NCBI GenBank assembly: GCA_030620095.1
Contig: JAUTXW010000561.1
Span: 124,001-188,000, forward strand
DNA from: Kuschelorhynchus macadamiae
Lineage: Eukaryota; Arthropoda; Insecta; Coleoptera; Curculionidae
DNA length: 64,000 nt
Reading direction: 5' to 3'
The position numbers and the translations under genes were made by a program. This document shows, piece after piece, positions 11,747-21,865 of this stretch (positions are counted from its first letter, which is position 1; each line of letters starts with the position of its first letter). A model generated the notes under the pieces. That model had not been told where the DNA came from. It worked only from the letters and a program-made list of their open reading frames with translations, and ran no database searches.

Positions 11747-12390
11747 GTGACGCCTCCACGGACACGAGTTACCTGGACCACCTGGATCAAATGGTGCACA
11801 CCCATGAAAATGGAGAAAGCATCGAGCCTCGAAAAAGAGCCGCTGACTGGGGTTCGCCAGGGCACCTGTGGAGCCACTGCTGAAGGTGACAGCATGCAGG
11901 ACGGTGGCGGCGAAAGGCTGAACAGGCGGGCCTTTGCCGAAAAAACTGCTACAGCTGAACCTATTCCCGAGAATTTTATCAGAGCCGACATTGTTGGAGA
12001 CGGAAGTTGTCTGTTCCGATCAGTCAGCTTGCACATATACGGCCATTAAAACAATTATCGACAAACTTCGAGAAGACGCATTGAAATACCTACGACAAGA
12101 CTGGTCGGAACTTCAGATATTTTCGTTATTTCACGACGACGACATGAAGGACCTCGACAACTATTATAAGTTCATCTCTCGGAAATCTAGAAGCACATCT
12201 TGCATATTTTCTCAAAACCAAGAACAACAAGAACAAAACAGATGTGCACTAAAGAGAGACCAACAATAATAGGCAAACAAACACACAATAAAATGATCTA
12301 CCTTCTACTAACAGGCGATCCAATGTCGGGACACTTTGAGCTTCTAACACCAAAAAACATCGATCCAAACAACAAAGCATCGGGTGAGCA
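11747..12390 (+). pseudogene. RL ORF part 1: OTU-like cysteine protease region
   Basis: The frame opening at 11747 leads to RADIVGDGSCLFRSVSLHIY. This matches the OTU signature GDG-C-FR, with the presumed catalytic Asp at 11999-12001 and Cys at 12008-12010. A frameshift near 12045 moves the reading to IDKLREDALKYLRQDWSEL, typical of the helix after the OTU Cys loop. After a second frame change, LLLTGDPMSGHFELLTPKN supplies the expected histidine (12332-12334), as in the H-[YF]-x-x-L end of OTU domains. OTU proteases cleave ubiquitin or act in polyprotein processing. Some LINE groups carry them, for example Dualen/RandI. The frameshifts show this copy is dead, but all three catalytic positions that can be seen are preserved. 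Confidence 0.72.
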
Positions 12391-12900
12391 GCGTAACGAT
12401 CGAGGACGCTGCGGGAAAGGACAGCTCGACCGAACCGATCACGACCAGGCAAAGGAAAATAGACCCACCGAAAGTGTTTTGCCGGCTAAGCTGGCACCCA
12501 CCAAGGCGGAAAGGCAGGGCAACGCCTGAACCGCATTACAGAATCGAACGAACCGATCATGCGCGGCCCAAATGGATACACAAATAAATCTGACACAGAC
12601 GCTAACTAAACACAACAACTTGAGCCCATTACAACAGCGGATATATCGCAACGACTACCTGCAACTACCAAGGCAGGTAAACCAAGGAAGAGGTTAAAAT
12701 GGACAGATAAAATGAATCGAACGGTGATGTATTCCTACTACACAGCTACCTAACTTGAGACAATTTCATCAGGATACGGACATAAACTGCATACACTTTT
12801 CATAGTACAATATCCAGAATACAAATCACTTACCACAGAACAGAGAGTAATAGATCAAAAAAGAGTCATCACTAAGACCAGTAAGCTCACACCACTCGCA
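12391..12900 (+). pseudogene. RL ORF part 2: unassigned linker
   Basis: This stretch lies between the OTU region and the next readable block. Its base composition is like the rest of RL and less AT-rich than the surroundings, and it has short open pieces in two frames, but no domain was recognised. It is probably a low-complexity linker broken by frameshifts. Confidence 0.5.
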
Positions 12901-14432
12901 TTGAAAAGCATCAAAGCTTTGGTAGCTGCTGAACTAAACATTCATCAACCACACATTGAGGACAGTGGGACAGATGCCGAACCGATCCCACATACAAACC
13001 AGTCCAACTTTGTGCAAGAGGATCTGCAACCTCACTCAATGCTCAGTAGAGGCGAAGCACCCAGCAACAACCCACGACAGATGACAAGCACCATACAGCA
13101 CACAGGACAAGTGAATCATTCGCCCAAAGCACTATACACACAGCTACACTTCGGGCGGTCTCTCACACAAGCAATCAAAGTAGAAATGAAGTCACATCTA
13201 AACAAATGGTCAGGCTCCGATCCTACAAGAAGAGATCCTATTCTTCGTGTAATCTTCAAACGGGACACACATAAAATCCTAAAGACTATCAACGAACACA
13301 TAATTCCCAAGTATATAACGAATGCGAGTACGATTGAGGACATTCATACAGTGATCTACGCAGCAGCTATAACCACGATAACACAGAACAATCAGAAACT
13401 CCCGCTATGACACGGAAACACCAACAACATAAAACCAAAATTCAAATGGCAGATAAGGATCGAAAACAAAATTAACAAAATTAGAAAAGAATTGGGACAT
13501 CTTACCCAATTCATGAACGGCAACAAGTCAAATCGTATCACACAAAGTGTAAAGAAAATCAAATCTGCATCTCCTGATTACGCGCTTACAGAAATCCTTG
13601 ACACTGAAACATAAATTATCTGTGTATGCCGCAAGACTCCGAAGATACAAAGAATCAAATGAAAAAAAAGACGCTAACAACCTGTTTCGAAGAAGCGAAA
13701 AACAGTTCTACCAAAAAATCATGAGCAATGAGGAGGCACGAGTAATAGAACCACCGACCAAACAAGAGATCATAGAATAGTGGAAAAGTATTTGGTCAGA
13801 ACCGAAACTACACAATAATAATGCTTCATGGATTAAAGCGGAAGAAGACAGACACAAGTGCTTAGAGGAACAAGAGGACTTTGCAATGACAACACAAGAA
13901 GTTGCAGAAACAATCAAATACACGCATAACTGGAGATCTCCTGGAATAGATAACATTCATAACTTCTGGTACAAACAGTTTACCTCCACACGTGAAGCTC
14001 TCACTCGCCTAATTAATGAAATTATTTTAAAACCTAGCACACTTCCCAGTTTTCTCACCCAAGGAATAACATACCTTAAATCCAAAAATTCAGACAATAA
14101 GGATACGTCAAATTACCGACCTATTACTTTCAACTCTATATAAGATCATCACAGCCACAATTACCAGGAGAATAGAACAACATCTAGCACACAAACACAT
14201 TCTAACGGAAGAACAAAAAGGGTGCAGGAAAAACAGCCGAGGATGCAAGGAGCAACTCATTACAGACAGCGTCATCATGGAACAAACCAGGAAAAATTAT
14301 AGAAACCTTCATACAGTTGGCCAACCAGAGTACTAGAATTATATAAAGTCAATAAAAACATCAGGCAATTTCTTACGCAAATCATGAGTACGTGAAAAAC
14401 TAAAATCGACCTGAGAACGCAAAAAGAGCACA

Positions 14433-14433
<1 letters not shown>
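12901..14433 (+). pseudogene. RL ORF part 3: pre-RT region and N-terminal reverse transcriptase
   Basis: A 169-codon open piece (12901-13410) contains HSPKALYTQLHFGRSLTQAI and is the region upstream of the polymerase. After frame changes, 13598-14143 reads LRRYKESNEKKDANNLFRRS, then NWRSPGIDNIHNFWYKQF, then FLTQGITYLKS and SNYRPIT. These are the finger motifs of an early-branching LINE reverse transcriptase. The palm continues to about 14430 (RVLELYKVNKN, KIDLRTQKEH) and stops where L2 is inserted. Compared with copy 1, a short stretch near 14290-14315 (the palm region with the first catalytic aspartate) has been deleted. Inactive. Confidence 0.8.

Positions 14434-14466
<33 letters not shown>
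14433..14466. repeat. (AAAT)n tail of LINE L2
   Basis: Eight TAAA units. Read on the minus strand this is the (TTTA)n 3' tail of the inserted LINE, sitting at its junction with the RL reverse transcriptase. Confidence 0.85.
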
Positions 14467-14468
<2 letters not shown>

Positions 14469-14669
14469 CGCCTTTATATTACAGAAATGCATATTTATAG
14501 ACATATATAGACAGTGTAATAATATTCAAAAAAAATGGCACCACAATGAGGCGAAGTCTAGCACAAGTCGGCTACTCTACTTAACCTCAAAAGTAATGCA
14601 GAAAATGTATAAGTATATAAATAAAAGAAAATCAAATATATAATTATGGAGAAATTTGAAGTTGTGACA

Positions 14670-17464
14670 CTAAAGACTTTGAAATGTTAATAAAAAATTT
14701 TTAAATTGTTTTTTGAACTGAGTTACATTAAGTGAGATAAGGTTATGTTGCAAATAGTTATATGTTTTAACGTCATTATACGTAAATGACCTCTGAAACA
14801 TGGCTGAACGATGGTGAGGCATAGTTAAATGATTGGTAAAATGAGTCCTGTCATGAATATTATTACGAGGTACCAATTTATTTTTTAGTTGAATAGATGC
14901 ATCAGGGTTATTTAAAATATTTAATACAAAAGTAGCCATATGATGAAGTCTGCGATTGTCCATTTTTAACCATTTAAGTTGTTAAAATGTATGCGATATA
15001 TGGTCAAACTTTCTGAGTCCAAAAATGAACCTGCAACAGGAATTTTGAACCTTCTGGATCCTATTTTTATCCAAAATATCAATACAGTTACCATAAATAA
15101 AATCACAGTAATTAAAGTTGGATAAAACTAAGGATTCGCACAGATTTTTGCGTAAGCGTAAATTTAGGATGTGTCTGTTACTGTACAAAAGTTTTAAAGC
15201 TAAAAATGATTTTTGCATGAGTTTTTTAACATGTTCTTTAAATCTTAAATTTGAGTCTATGATAATTCCAAGATTCTTTGCTGACTCAACTATAGGTAGT
15301 GTCGTACCATCCAGAGCAACATTAAACCCTTCTTTTAAGGTATTTACCTGATTTTTATGAAAAACATAACTAAAGATTTTGTGGGATTCAGTTGTAAGCT
15401 TTGCTCGGACGACATTATTTTTAAATTGTTTAAATCATAATCAATTAAATCTGATGCTTGTAGGGAATCCTGAATATTAAAAGAATAGTAAAGCTGAGTA
15501 TCATCAGCATACGCTTGTGTTTGGCAATATTTTGTAGATTTCAGAATGTCAGCTGTATAAATAAGAAATAGTAAAGGGCCCAATATTGATCCTTGAGGCA
15601 CTCCAGACAGAATCGAAATTTGTTTTGAGAATTTATTTGCACAATATATCTTTTAAAACCTGTTTTCAAAATAAGAATTAATAAGATTAAGGGATGCCTC
15701 ATCAAATCCATAATATTTTAATTTGGAACAAAGAAGTTTTTGGTTGATGGTATCAAAAACTTTAGAAAAATCGAGAAGTACTAGCACGGTACATTTCTGC
15801 TGATCCCAAGCTCTTAGAACGTCATCTATTACCGTAGATAACGCCACCGAAGTACTAAAATTTTTTCTAAAACCACATTGAAAATCTGGTAAAATTTTAT
15901 TAAATAAAACAAAAATATACAGTTGGTTATATAAAATTTTTTCAAAAATTTTAGAGAGGGTTGGTAAAATGCTAATAATCCTTAAATCACTAACTTCAGA
16001 TGGACATGATGTTTTCGGTATTGGTTTACCAATTGCGACCTTCCATTGGTCAGGAAAGTAGCCATTTTCTATGCAGAGATTAATAATATGAACAAGATAT
16101 ATATCAATAAAAGCTGCATCAATGCTGCAATATTGCAGCATTGATGCCTTAATGCTATCTACACCCGCAGCATCATTTTTAATATTTTTTAACACTAAAT
16201 GTACCTCTTCAACTGTTGTCAACTTAAAAGAAAAACTAATACTATTTTTAAAAAGATTGTTACTATAGAACTCAATTTTATTATCACAATTTAATACATG
16301 CTGCAAAAAAGTTCCAAAATAATCATTAATTAAATTGGGATTCTGCAAATTTTCGGGGATGGTTTTGTTGTTTTTATTGCAGACATTTAAATCTTTTAAT
16401 GCCCTCCAAATTTTACAGTGGTTTTGATCAGCAGACAGTGAATCAAGATACCTTTTTTTTACGTCTCACTGCCGATAGTGTGAAATTTCTTAACCTTTTA
16501 TAAGCTACTCAATCATCTGGATCACTCGTTCTTTTAAAAGTCTGTAAAGCCCAATCCCTCTGTTTCATGTATAATTTAAGGTTTTCAGTAAGCCACGGTG
16601 CTTTAGGCTTTGTTATTCGAACTTCTTTAATTGGGGCATGACGGTTAAACAAATCTAAAATAAGGTTATTAAATAAATTAATTTTTTGTCATCTATACTA
16701 TTTACATAAAAAATATTATTCCATTCCAGATGGTTCAAGTCTTGACAAAAATTGTGATAGATATTAGTTAAAAATTTATTAGACCGAAACTTAATAATTT
16801 TAGGTACAACACGGACTTTATTTATAGTTTAACTGCAATAAACCATTCTGTGGTCGGATATGTTATCCGCAGAGATCGTACCATGGCTTGTAACAAGTTA
16901 TTTATCTGAAACAAAAATTGGGTCAAGTAGCGTAGCCGCATTTCCGGATATTCTAGTAGGCTCATTAATAATTTGCGATAGGTTATAACTTTCAAAACAA
17001 GACAGCAATGGATTATTTAAATTAAAAAGGTCAATATTAAAATCCCCCATTATAATGACCTCATCAACAGAAGCGGCAACACTGGACAAAATATTATCAA
17101 AATCTTCAATACAATTATTAATGTTTGTTTTAGATGGACGGTAAAATACACCAATTGCTGTATATTTATTTTTAACTTTAATTTTAAAAATCAAGTACTC
17201 AAGTGATTCATTAACTGGAAAATCAAACTGAAAAAACTCAGGGGTATATGTTCCCTTGAGGTAGGCCGCCACACCTCCTCCTCGGCTTTGTCGATCCCGC
17301 CTATAAAACCGATAACCTGGTACTGAAAATGCATCGGAATCAACACCATTATGCAGCCATGTTTCAGAAAGTAGCATTATATCAAAATTTTGACTCTCCA
17401 AAATGTATTTAAAATCATTGAAACTAGTAAACATTGATCGTATATTCAGATGTCCCAACTTCAT
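14670..17464 (-). pseudogene. L2 ORF2: AP-type endonuclease and reverse transcriptase
   Basis: Reading starts at 17464 with KLGHLNIRSMFTSFNDFKYI, the start of an exonuclease-endonuclease-phosphatase domain. It continues with LLSETWLHN, YRFYRRDRQSRGGGVA and IIMGDFNIDLFN, each a normal motif of a LINE endonuclease. In the same frame, past a few stops, it gives the reverse transcriptase: GKPIPKT, QCGFRKNFST, LLDFSKVFDTINQKLL, then GVPQGSILGPLLFLIY near 15600 and AYADDTQLYYSF near 15500. A frameshift lies between about 15344 and 15218. The tail (15218-14670) contains LSNFNYCDFIYGN and MPHHRSAMFQRSF. The function would be target-primed reverse transcription. It is broken by several stops and at least one frameshift. 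Confidence 0.9.
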
Positions 17465-18610
17465 TATTTAAAATTATTCAAACCAAAAAATATATATTTA
17501 TATATGTGTGTGTGTGTGTGAAGGAAAAAAAAAGGTGTTCGCAATCACTCAATATCAAAACACTAATTAACTACGTAGAAATACAACAAAAAAAAATCGA
17601 CTAACGAACACATTTTCTGCCTCACTCCCATACATGTTGAAAACCTTTAATTTACAAAATCGTAAAAAGAAAGAAAAAACAGATATTCCCTTATAAACAA
17701 ATACATTCTAAACTATATTTGCAAAATGTAATAGCTGCAAACAAGATTATACAATACCCTACATATCTCATAAACAGGTGTGATGAAAATAAAATGAAAT
17801 TTATCTAATAAATATTTAATGATTTTGGCGGTAAGAGTGCAATTAAATAATCCTAAATTATGAAATGCAAATTCCAGAAAAATAAAAATGAGTTAAAATT
17901 CTTTTTGCAAAAGTTATTTTTAATAACTTCCTTATTTTGTATGAATAAACAGAAAAGTTTATCCGTTGAAACAAACCAGCATTAATATTGCATTTTTGCA
18001 TTCAAGAAATAAACAATATTAGCAGAACCCGACAAAAAAAAAATACGTGTATTATTTGGTTCCCAAGTATTTAAATAAATATTAAATCTGAGTATGAATA
18101 ACTCTCGAAAATTGTGCATCACTGAACTTTTTTCTGCGAATAAAAATTAGTAATGCTACAAAAAAAAATTATATATAAGAAACTGACCGTATTCTTTCAA
18201 GAATGAGTAAATATTAGATGTCAGAATGAGTAAATTTATTTGATTTTTAAACATAAAATGCAAGTTTGTCCCATAAAAATTACAATTGGTTACCATGAAA
18301 ATTAAAAACGACAGTATTTAAAAAAAAATAAAGAAATTTTGCACATTTTAGTATTGATAAACAAACATTGTCTAGAGTCCACAAAAAGATAAATTAGATA
18401 GATACCTACGTGTTAGTAAATATTAGATTTTTAAACATAAAATGTAAGTGTTTTCTTTGACAGTTACAATAGGTTATTATAGGGTTAATAAAAAGAAAAC
18501 AAAAAAACGGTATTACAAAAATTAACAAAATTTTACAATTTTAATCTGTTGTCTAGCTTCATCACATTAATGAACTTACATGTTTTCAGACTAGTCGCTA
18601 TTTAATTTAA
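17465..18610 (-). promoter_or_regulatory. L2 5' region with tandem monomer-like repeats
   Basis: About 1.1 kb upstream of ORF2 has no recognisable ORF1. Two segments are related in tandem: one around 18216-18375 and one around 18412-18556. They share TTTTTAAACATAAAATG (18244 and 18428) and TTGTCTAG (to 18375 and 18556), giving a period of 181-184 bp. Tandem monomers in the 5' region are a known promoter arrangement in some LINEs, so this could be the internal promoter; that role is inferred. A short (TG)n tract lies at about 17504-17520. Confidence 0.5.
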
Positions 18611-20155
18611 ACATCGAAACAGAAGAGATCTACATCAGACGAGGTATGTTCCAGGGAGATTCACTCAGCGCTTTGTGGTTCTGCCTCTGTCTCAATCCAC
18701 TCTCAAACACACTGAATAACGCAAACTTCGGATTCCAAATTAAACACCAAAAAAATAACCTACACAAAATAAACCATCTCTTGTACATGGATGACATAAA
18801 ATTATATGCAAGCACAAAGGCACAGCTAAAGGAACACCTTAAAATCACAGAAACGTTTACCCTGGACATCAACATAGAATTTGGTATAAGTAAATGCAAG
18901 CTACTTCATATCAACAAGGGACAGTGGAAAGACTACCCTACGGGGGAAAGAATCAACAATGAAACTATAGATAACATGCTCAAAGAAGAAACGTACAGAT
19001 ACCTAGGCTACTAAAAACAAAACTGAATTCCAGAAATCTAACGAAAGCTATTAATACCTTCGCCATATCTATTCTTAGGTATTCGTTTGGTATCATTAAA
19101 TGTTCACACACAGACATAGAAAACATTCACATTCTCATGCGCTCTGAATTCACTAAACACAGGAAGTTACATCCCAACGCATGCAAGGAAAGACTCACTA
19201 TCGAGAGAAAAGAAGGAGGAAGGGGAATTATAGATATACAATCGCTAAATAAAAAACAAATTTACGAACTCAGAAAATTCTTCCACAACAAACAAACTAA
19301 CCTCCACAAGGCAATAGTGAAGGCAGACAAGAATTATACACCGCTCGACCTGTCTCAAACGACTAGAAAGATGAACATCTGGTCTGAAAAAACACACGGA
19401 AGACACAGATACCACATAAAGCAAGACCATATACATAAAAAGCTTTCATATACGTGGTTACAAGAAAGGCAGCTGTTCCCTGAAATAGAAGGTTTCCTGC
19501 TTGCCATCCAAGACAAAGTCATTGCAACCAGAAATTACCGAGAGCACATCATCAAGGACACAACCATTGAAGATGAGAGGTGTAGGAGATGTCACCAGGC
19601 AGAGAGAAACGATCGATCACATAACGAGTGGATGTAGAATAATGGCCGGAACTGAATACACCGCGAGACACAACTCAGCAGCGAAGGTCGTTCATCAAGC
19701 ATTAGCCACAACATACAAACTAACAGAGAACACAGACCCTTACTACCATTATACACCAACATCTATACTTGAAAACGAAGACTACAAGCTCTACTGGAAC
19801 ATCGACATCCACACAGATAAAACAATCCCCGCAAATAGACCCGATATCACCTTTCAATCCAAAAAAGATTACTTGTTTAATTGACATGGCTGTCCCCAAC
19901 GACGAGACCATCCAAGCGAAATACAGTGAGAAGATCGCCAAATACACCGACTTGGCAATGGAAGTAAAAAAGCTGTGGAAACAGGAAAGAGTCATCATTG
20001 TTCCTCTCGTCATATCAGTAACGGGTCTCATCCCAACAACGTTTACACCGCATTTGGCTCAATTAGGACTTAATACAGACATTCACAGGAACATCCAGAA
20101 ACCGGTCATTTTGAAAACATGTAGCATAGTTAGATCATTTCTTAACACACAATAG
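18611..20155 (+). pseudogene. RL ORF part 4: RT catalytic box, zinc knuckle, restriction-like endonuclease
   Basis: After the L2 interruption, RL resumes with FQGDSLSALWFCLCLNPLSN and the catalytic YMDD (18784-18795). FGISKCKLLHINKGQW and ETYRYLGY follow. The thumb region (19137-19570) includes KEGGRGIIDIQSL and AIQDKVIATRNYREHI. A zinc knuckle is seen as CRRCH (19581 on) with the paired TIDHITSGC in another frame. The endonuclease has YWNIDIHTDKTIPANRPDIT (RPD aspartate at 19843) followed by IDMAVPND (aspartate at 19883), the RPD-x(12-13)-D pattern of R2-like enzymes, and ends near 20155. At least four frameshifts break the frame; the catalytic residues are otherwise intact. Confidence 0.85.
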
Positions 20156-20261
20156 TTGTTTTTTTTTCCATTTCCTTTTTTTATTTTTATTTTTTATACT
20201 GACATGGTATAATCCCGTCAGTATAAAATACGACCACAGGAATACTGTGAGACAACAAGTC

Positions 20262-20276
20262 ATAATAATAATAATT
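20262..20276. repeat. (AAT)n tract, right flank of RL copy 2
   Basis: Four to five AAT units follow directly on the RL 3' end. Confidence 0.8.
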
Positions 20277-20465
20277 ATGTTTATTTCCATAAACAAAATT
20301 CAAAAATACAGTTTCGGTCATGTAATTAACAATAATGAACATAAACATGATAATCATCAAGGCATATAAATGCTCGTGCGTGACATTAAGTATTTTACAA
20401 ATATACACTAGATACAGATGACAGCCTTTCCATATATGTACCAGTAAAATAAACAAAAAAGACCA
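20277..20465 (-). repeat. Possible short LINE/SINE 3' fragment
   Basis: On the minus strand the sequence ends TGGAAATAAACATAATTATT and runs into the AAT tract, like a polyadenylation-signal-bearing 3' end with a simple-repeat tail. It interrupts L0 coding, which stops near 20466. No protein was seen. Confidence 0.35.
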
Positions 20466-20752
20466 AACACGTCACACACATATACTTATAATAAGAGCAC
20501 CGGCCCTAGTACTGACGACAGCGATACCCCACAGACCACTTTTTCAAAGTTTGATTTTTTGTTATTTACTTCAACATATTGTTTATGGTTTTCTAGATTG
20601 CTTTGCTAAATCTGTGTGCTTTGATCATTACTGAAATACTGCAGTTTCTCAATAAGATGAAAGGAACATAGTCCAATGTTTTGGTTAAGTTACAGAAGAG
20701 GGCACTCATGTCCTCTCTTTGTTCACAAGCATTAGTTATGTTCAAATCAATC
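20466..20752 (-). pseudogene. LINE L0, middle part of reverse transcriptase
   Basis: The minus strand reads ACEQREDMSALFCNLTKTLD (near 20740-20680), equivalent to the LINE motif sALFlDLTKAFD, then LIEKLQYF, then NLENHKQYVEVNNKKSNFEK, and then CGVSLSSVLGPVLLL, a degenerate GVPQGSVLGPLLFL. It is the same strand and order as the piece at 24845-25330 and the piece at 8845-9520, and is best read as the middle of one broken LINE. L1 lies between this piece and the one upstream. Several stops and frameshifts. Confidence 0.75.
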
Positions 20753-20764
20753 AATCAGTTCAAA

Positions 20765-21859
20765 ATGCTTGGCGACCAGACGTGTCCGGTTTGCTCCGAT
20801 AATTTTGTCATAAATAGTAAACAGATAAAATGTAATTATTGTAAAAAAGTGTTTCACAATGTGTGTGTAAGGTTAAAAGACAGTGTTAGTAAAAGTATAG
20901 CTGATTGTGAGGACCTGTGGTTCTTATGTGACAATTGTTTACCCGAGGCAGTTCAATGTTTAAGAATTGGGGCAAAACTTTCCGCCATTGAACAGAAAAG
21001 TAACGAAATACTAGAAAATACATCTGAATGTTTAAAAACTGTGCAGTCGATTAATATTCGTAGTGATAAGAAATAGAGTGAAGTGGTCATGAATAAAAAT
21101 TTACCGAGAAATCCGCCACTAATCATAAAACCGAGAAATGGTACCCAGGACAGTACAGTAACAAAAAGTGATATCATACAAAATATCGACCCATCCGGAA
21201 TAAACGTTAATGTAAACAAAATTGTAGTAGCGGCACACGGCAGTGTTCGCATCGAATGCGATACGCAGGAATCATTGTTAAAATTAAAGCAGGTAGTTTC
21301 TCAAACCTTAGCTGATAAATACGATATAAAAATTCCGCAAATGAAAAAACCCAAGGTTATTGTCGTTGGAATACCTGAAAACTATCTGATAAACACTGAT
21401 GTGTTTATAGATAGTGTGAAAAATAAAATGCAGCACATTAAGGATCCACAAATAAATTTTGTAAAGAAGTATACCCCGAAAGGAAAACAGGTATATAATG
21501 TTATTCTAGAAATCTCTAAAGAGGCCTTTGAATTTTTAATTGAATCAAAAAGAATTTGCTATGGGTGGGAAAGTTTTCCAGTACACGAATTTGTAAGTGT
21601 CCTAAGATGCTTTAAATGCTGGAAGTATGGACATATGGCTGGAGATTGTAGACAAATAAATCATGTTTGCCCCAACTGTAGCGGCGAGCACGAACTTAGA
21701 AATTGTATCGCCGATGTAAAAATTTGTACAAATTGTAAATATGCTAAGGAAGTTTTGAAAATTCCAGACGTTGACTACAATCACTCGGTTTTCGATAGAA
21801 AATGCAGGTGTTATCAAAGAGAAATAGAAAAGTCTAAGCAAAAAATTCAGTATGAATAG
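20765..21859 (+). pseudogene. L1 ORF1: PHD finger plus zinc-knuckle nucleic-acid-binding protein
   Basis: I choose the ATG at 20765 (MLGDQTCPVCS) because sequence further left belongs to the L0 target. Residues 6-55 form a PHD-type zinc finger: CPVC, CNYC, FHNVC and, after WFLCDNC, the closing cysteine pair. A single TAG at 21074-21076 interrupts the frame, which then continues unchanged to a stop at 21859. The C-terminal part has CFKCWKYGHMAGDC, a CCHC zinc knuckle, then CPNC-x4-H-x4-C and further cysteines. PHD-bearing ORF1 proteins are known in CR1-type LINEs, and the knuckles suggest RNA binding. One nonsense mutation inactivates an otherwise intact protein of about 364 residues. Confidence 0.85.
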
Positions 21860-21865
21860 CAACTA

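Larger units (their letters stand above)
14434..18610 (-). mobile_element. LINE L2 (CR1/Jockey-like) inserted into RL copy 2
   Basis: RL coding stops at AAAAAGAGCACAT (14421-14433) and resumes at ACATCGAAACAGAAG (18611 on). Comparison with copy 1 shows these are adjacent in the uninterrupted element. The inserted 4.18 kb holds, on the minus strand, a 1.1 kb 5' region, an endonuclease plus reverse transcriptase ORF, and a (TTTA)n tail. A short ACAT duplication (14430-14433 and 18611-18614) is a plausible target duplication. The element is younger than RL copy 2 because it interrupts it. No ORF1 was recognised. Confidence 0.88.
11548..20261 (+). mobile_element. RL retrotransposon copy 2, long copy interrupted by LINE L2
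   Basis: Without the 4.2 kb L2 insertion (about 14434-18610) this element is about 4.5 kb. Its parts in order are: a relatively GC-rich 5' region (11548-11746), an OTU-type protease region, an unassigned linker, a reverse transcriptase, a zinc knuckle and a restriction-like (PD-D/EXK) endonuclease. A short 3' region ends GAATACTGTGAGACAACAAG. The 3' ends of both RL copies are the same and both are followed by AAT units. The domain order and endonuclease type place it among early-branching LINEs (R2, R4/Dong, NeSL and relatives). Flanking TAA repeats recall Dong, known for TAA-repeat targets. The clade is inferred, not tested. Numerous frameshifts make it inactive. Confidence 0.85.

Noticed and set aside
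19720..20031. 103-codon minus-strand frame, and similar antisense frames at 11731-12036, 13116-13343 and 21602-21862
   Set aside because: They are antisense to clear retrotransposon coding sequence and lack any family match.
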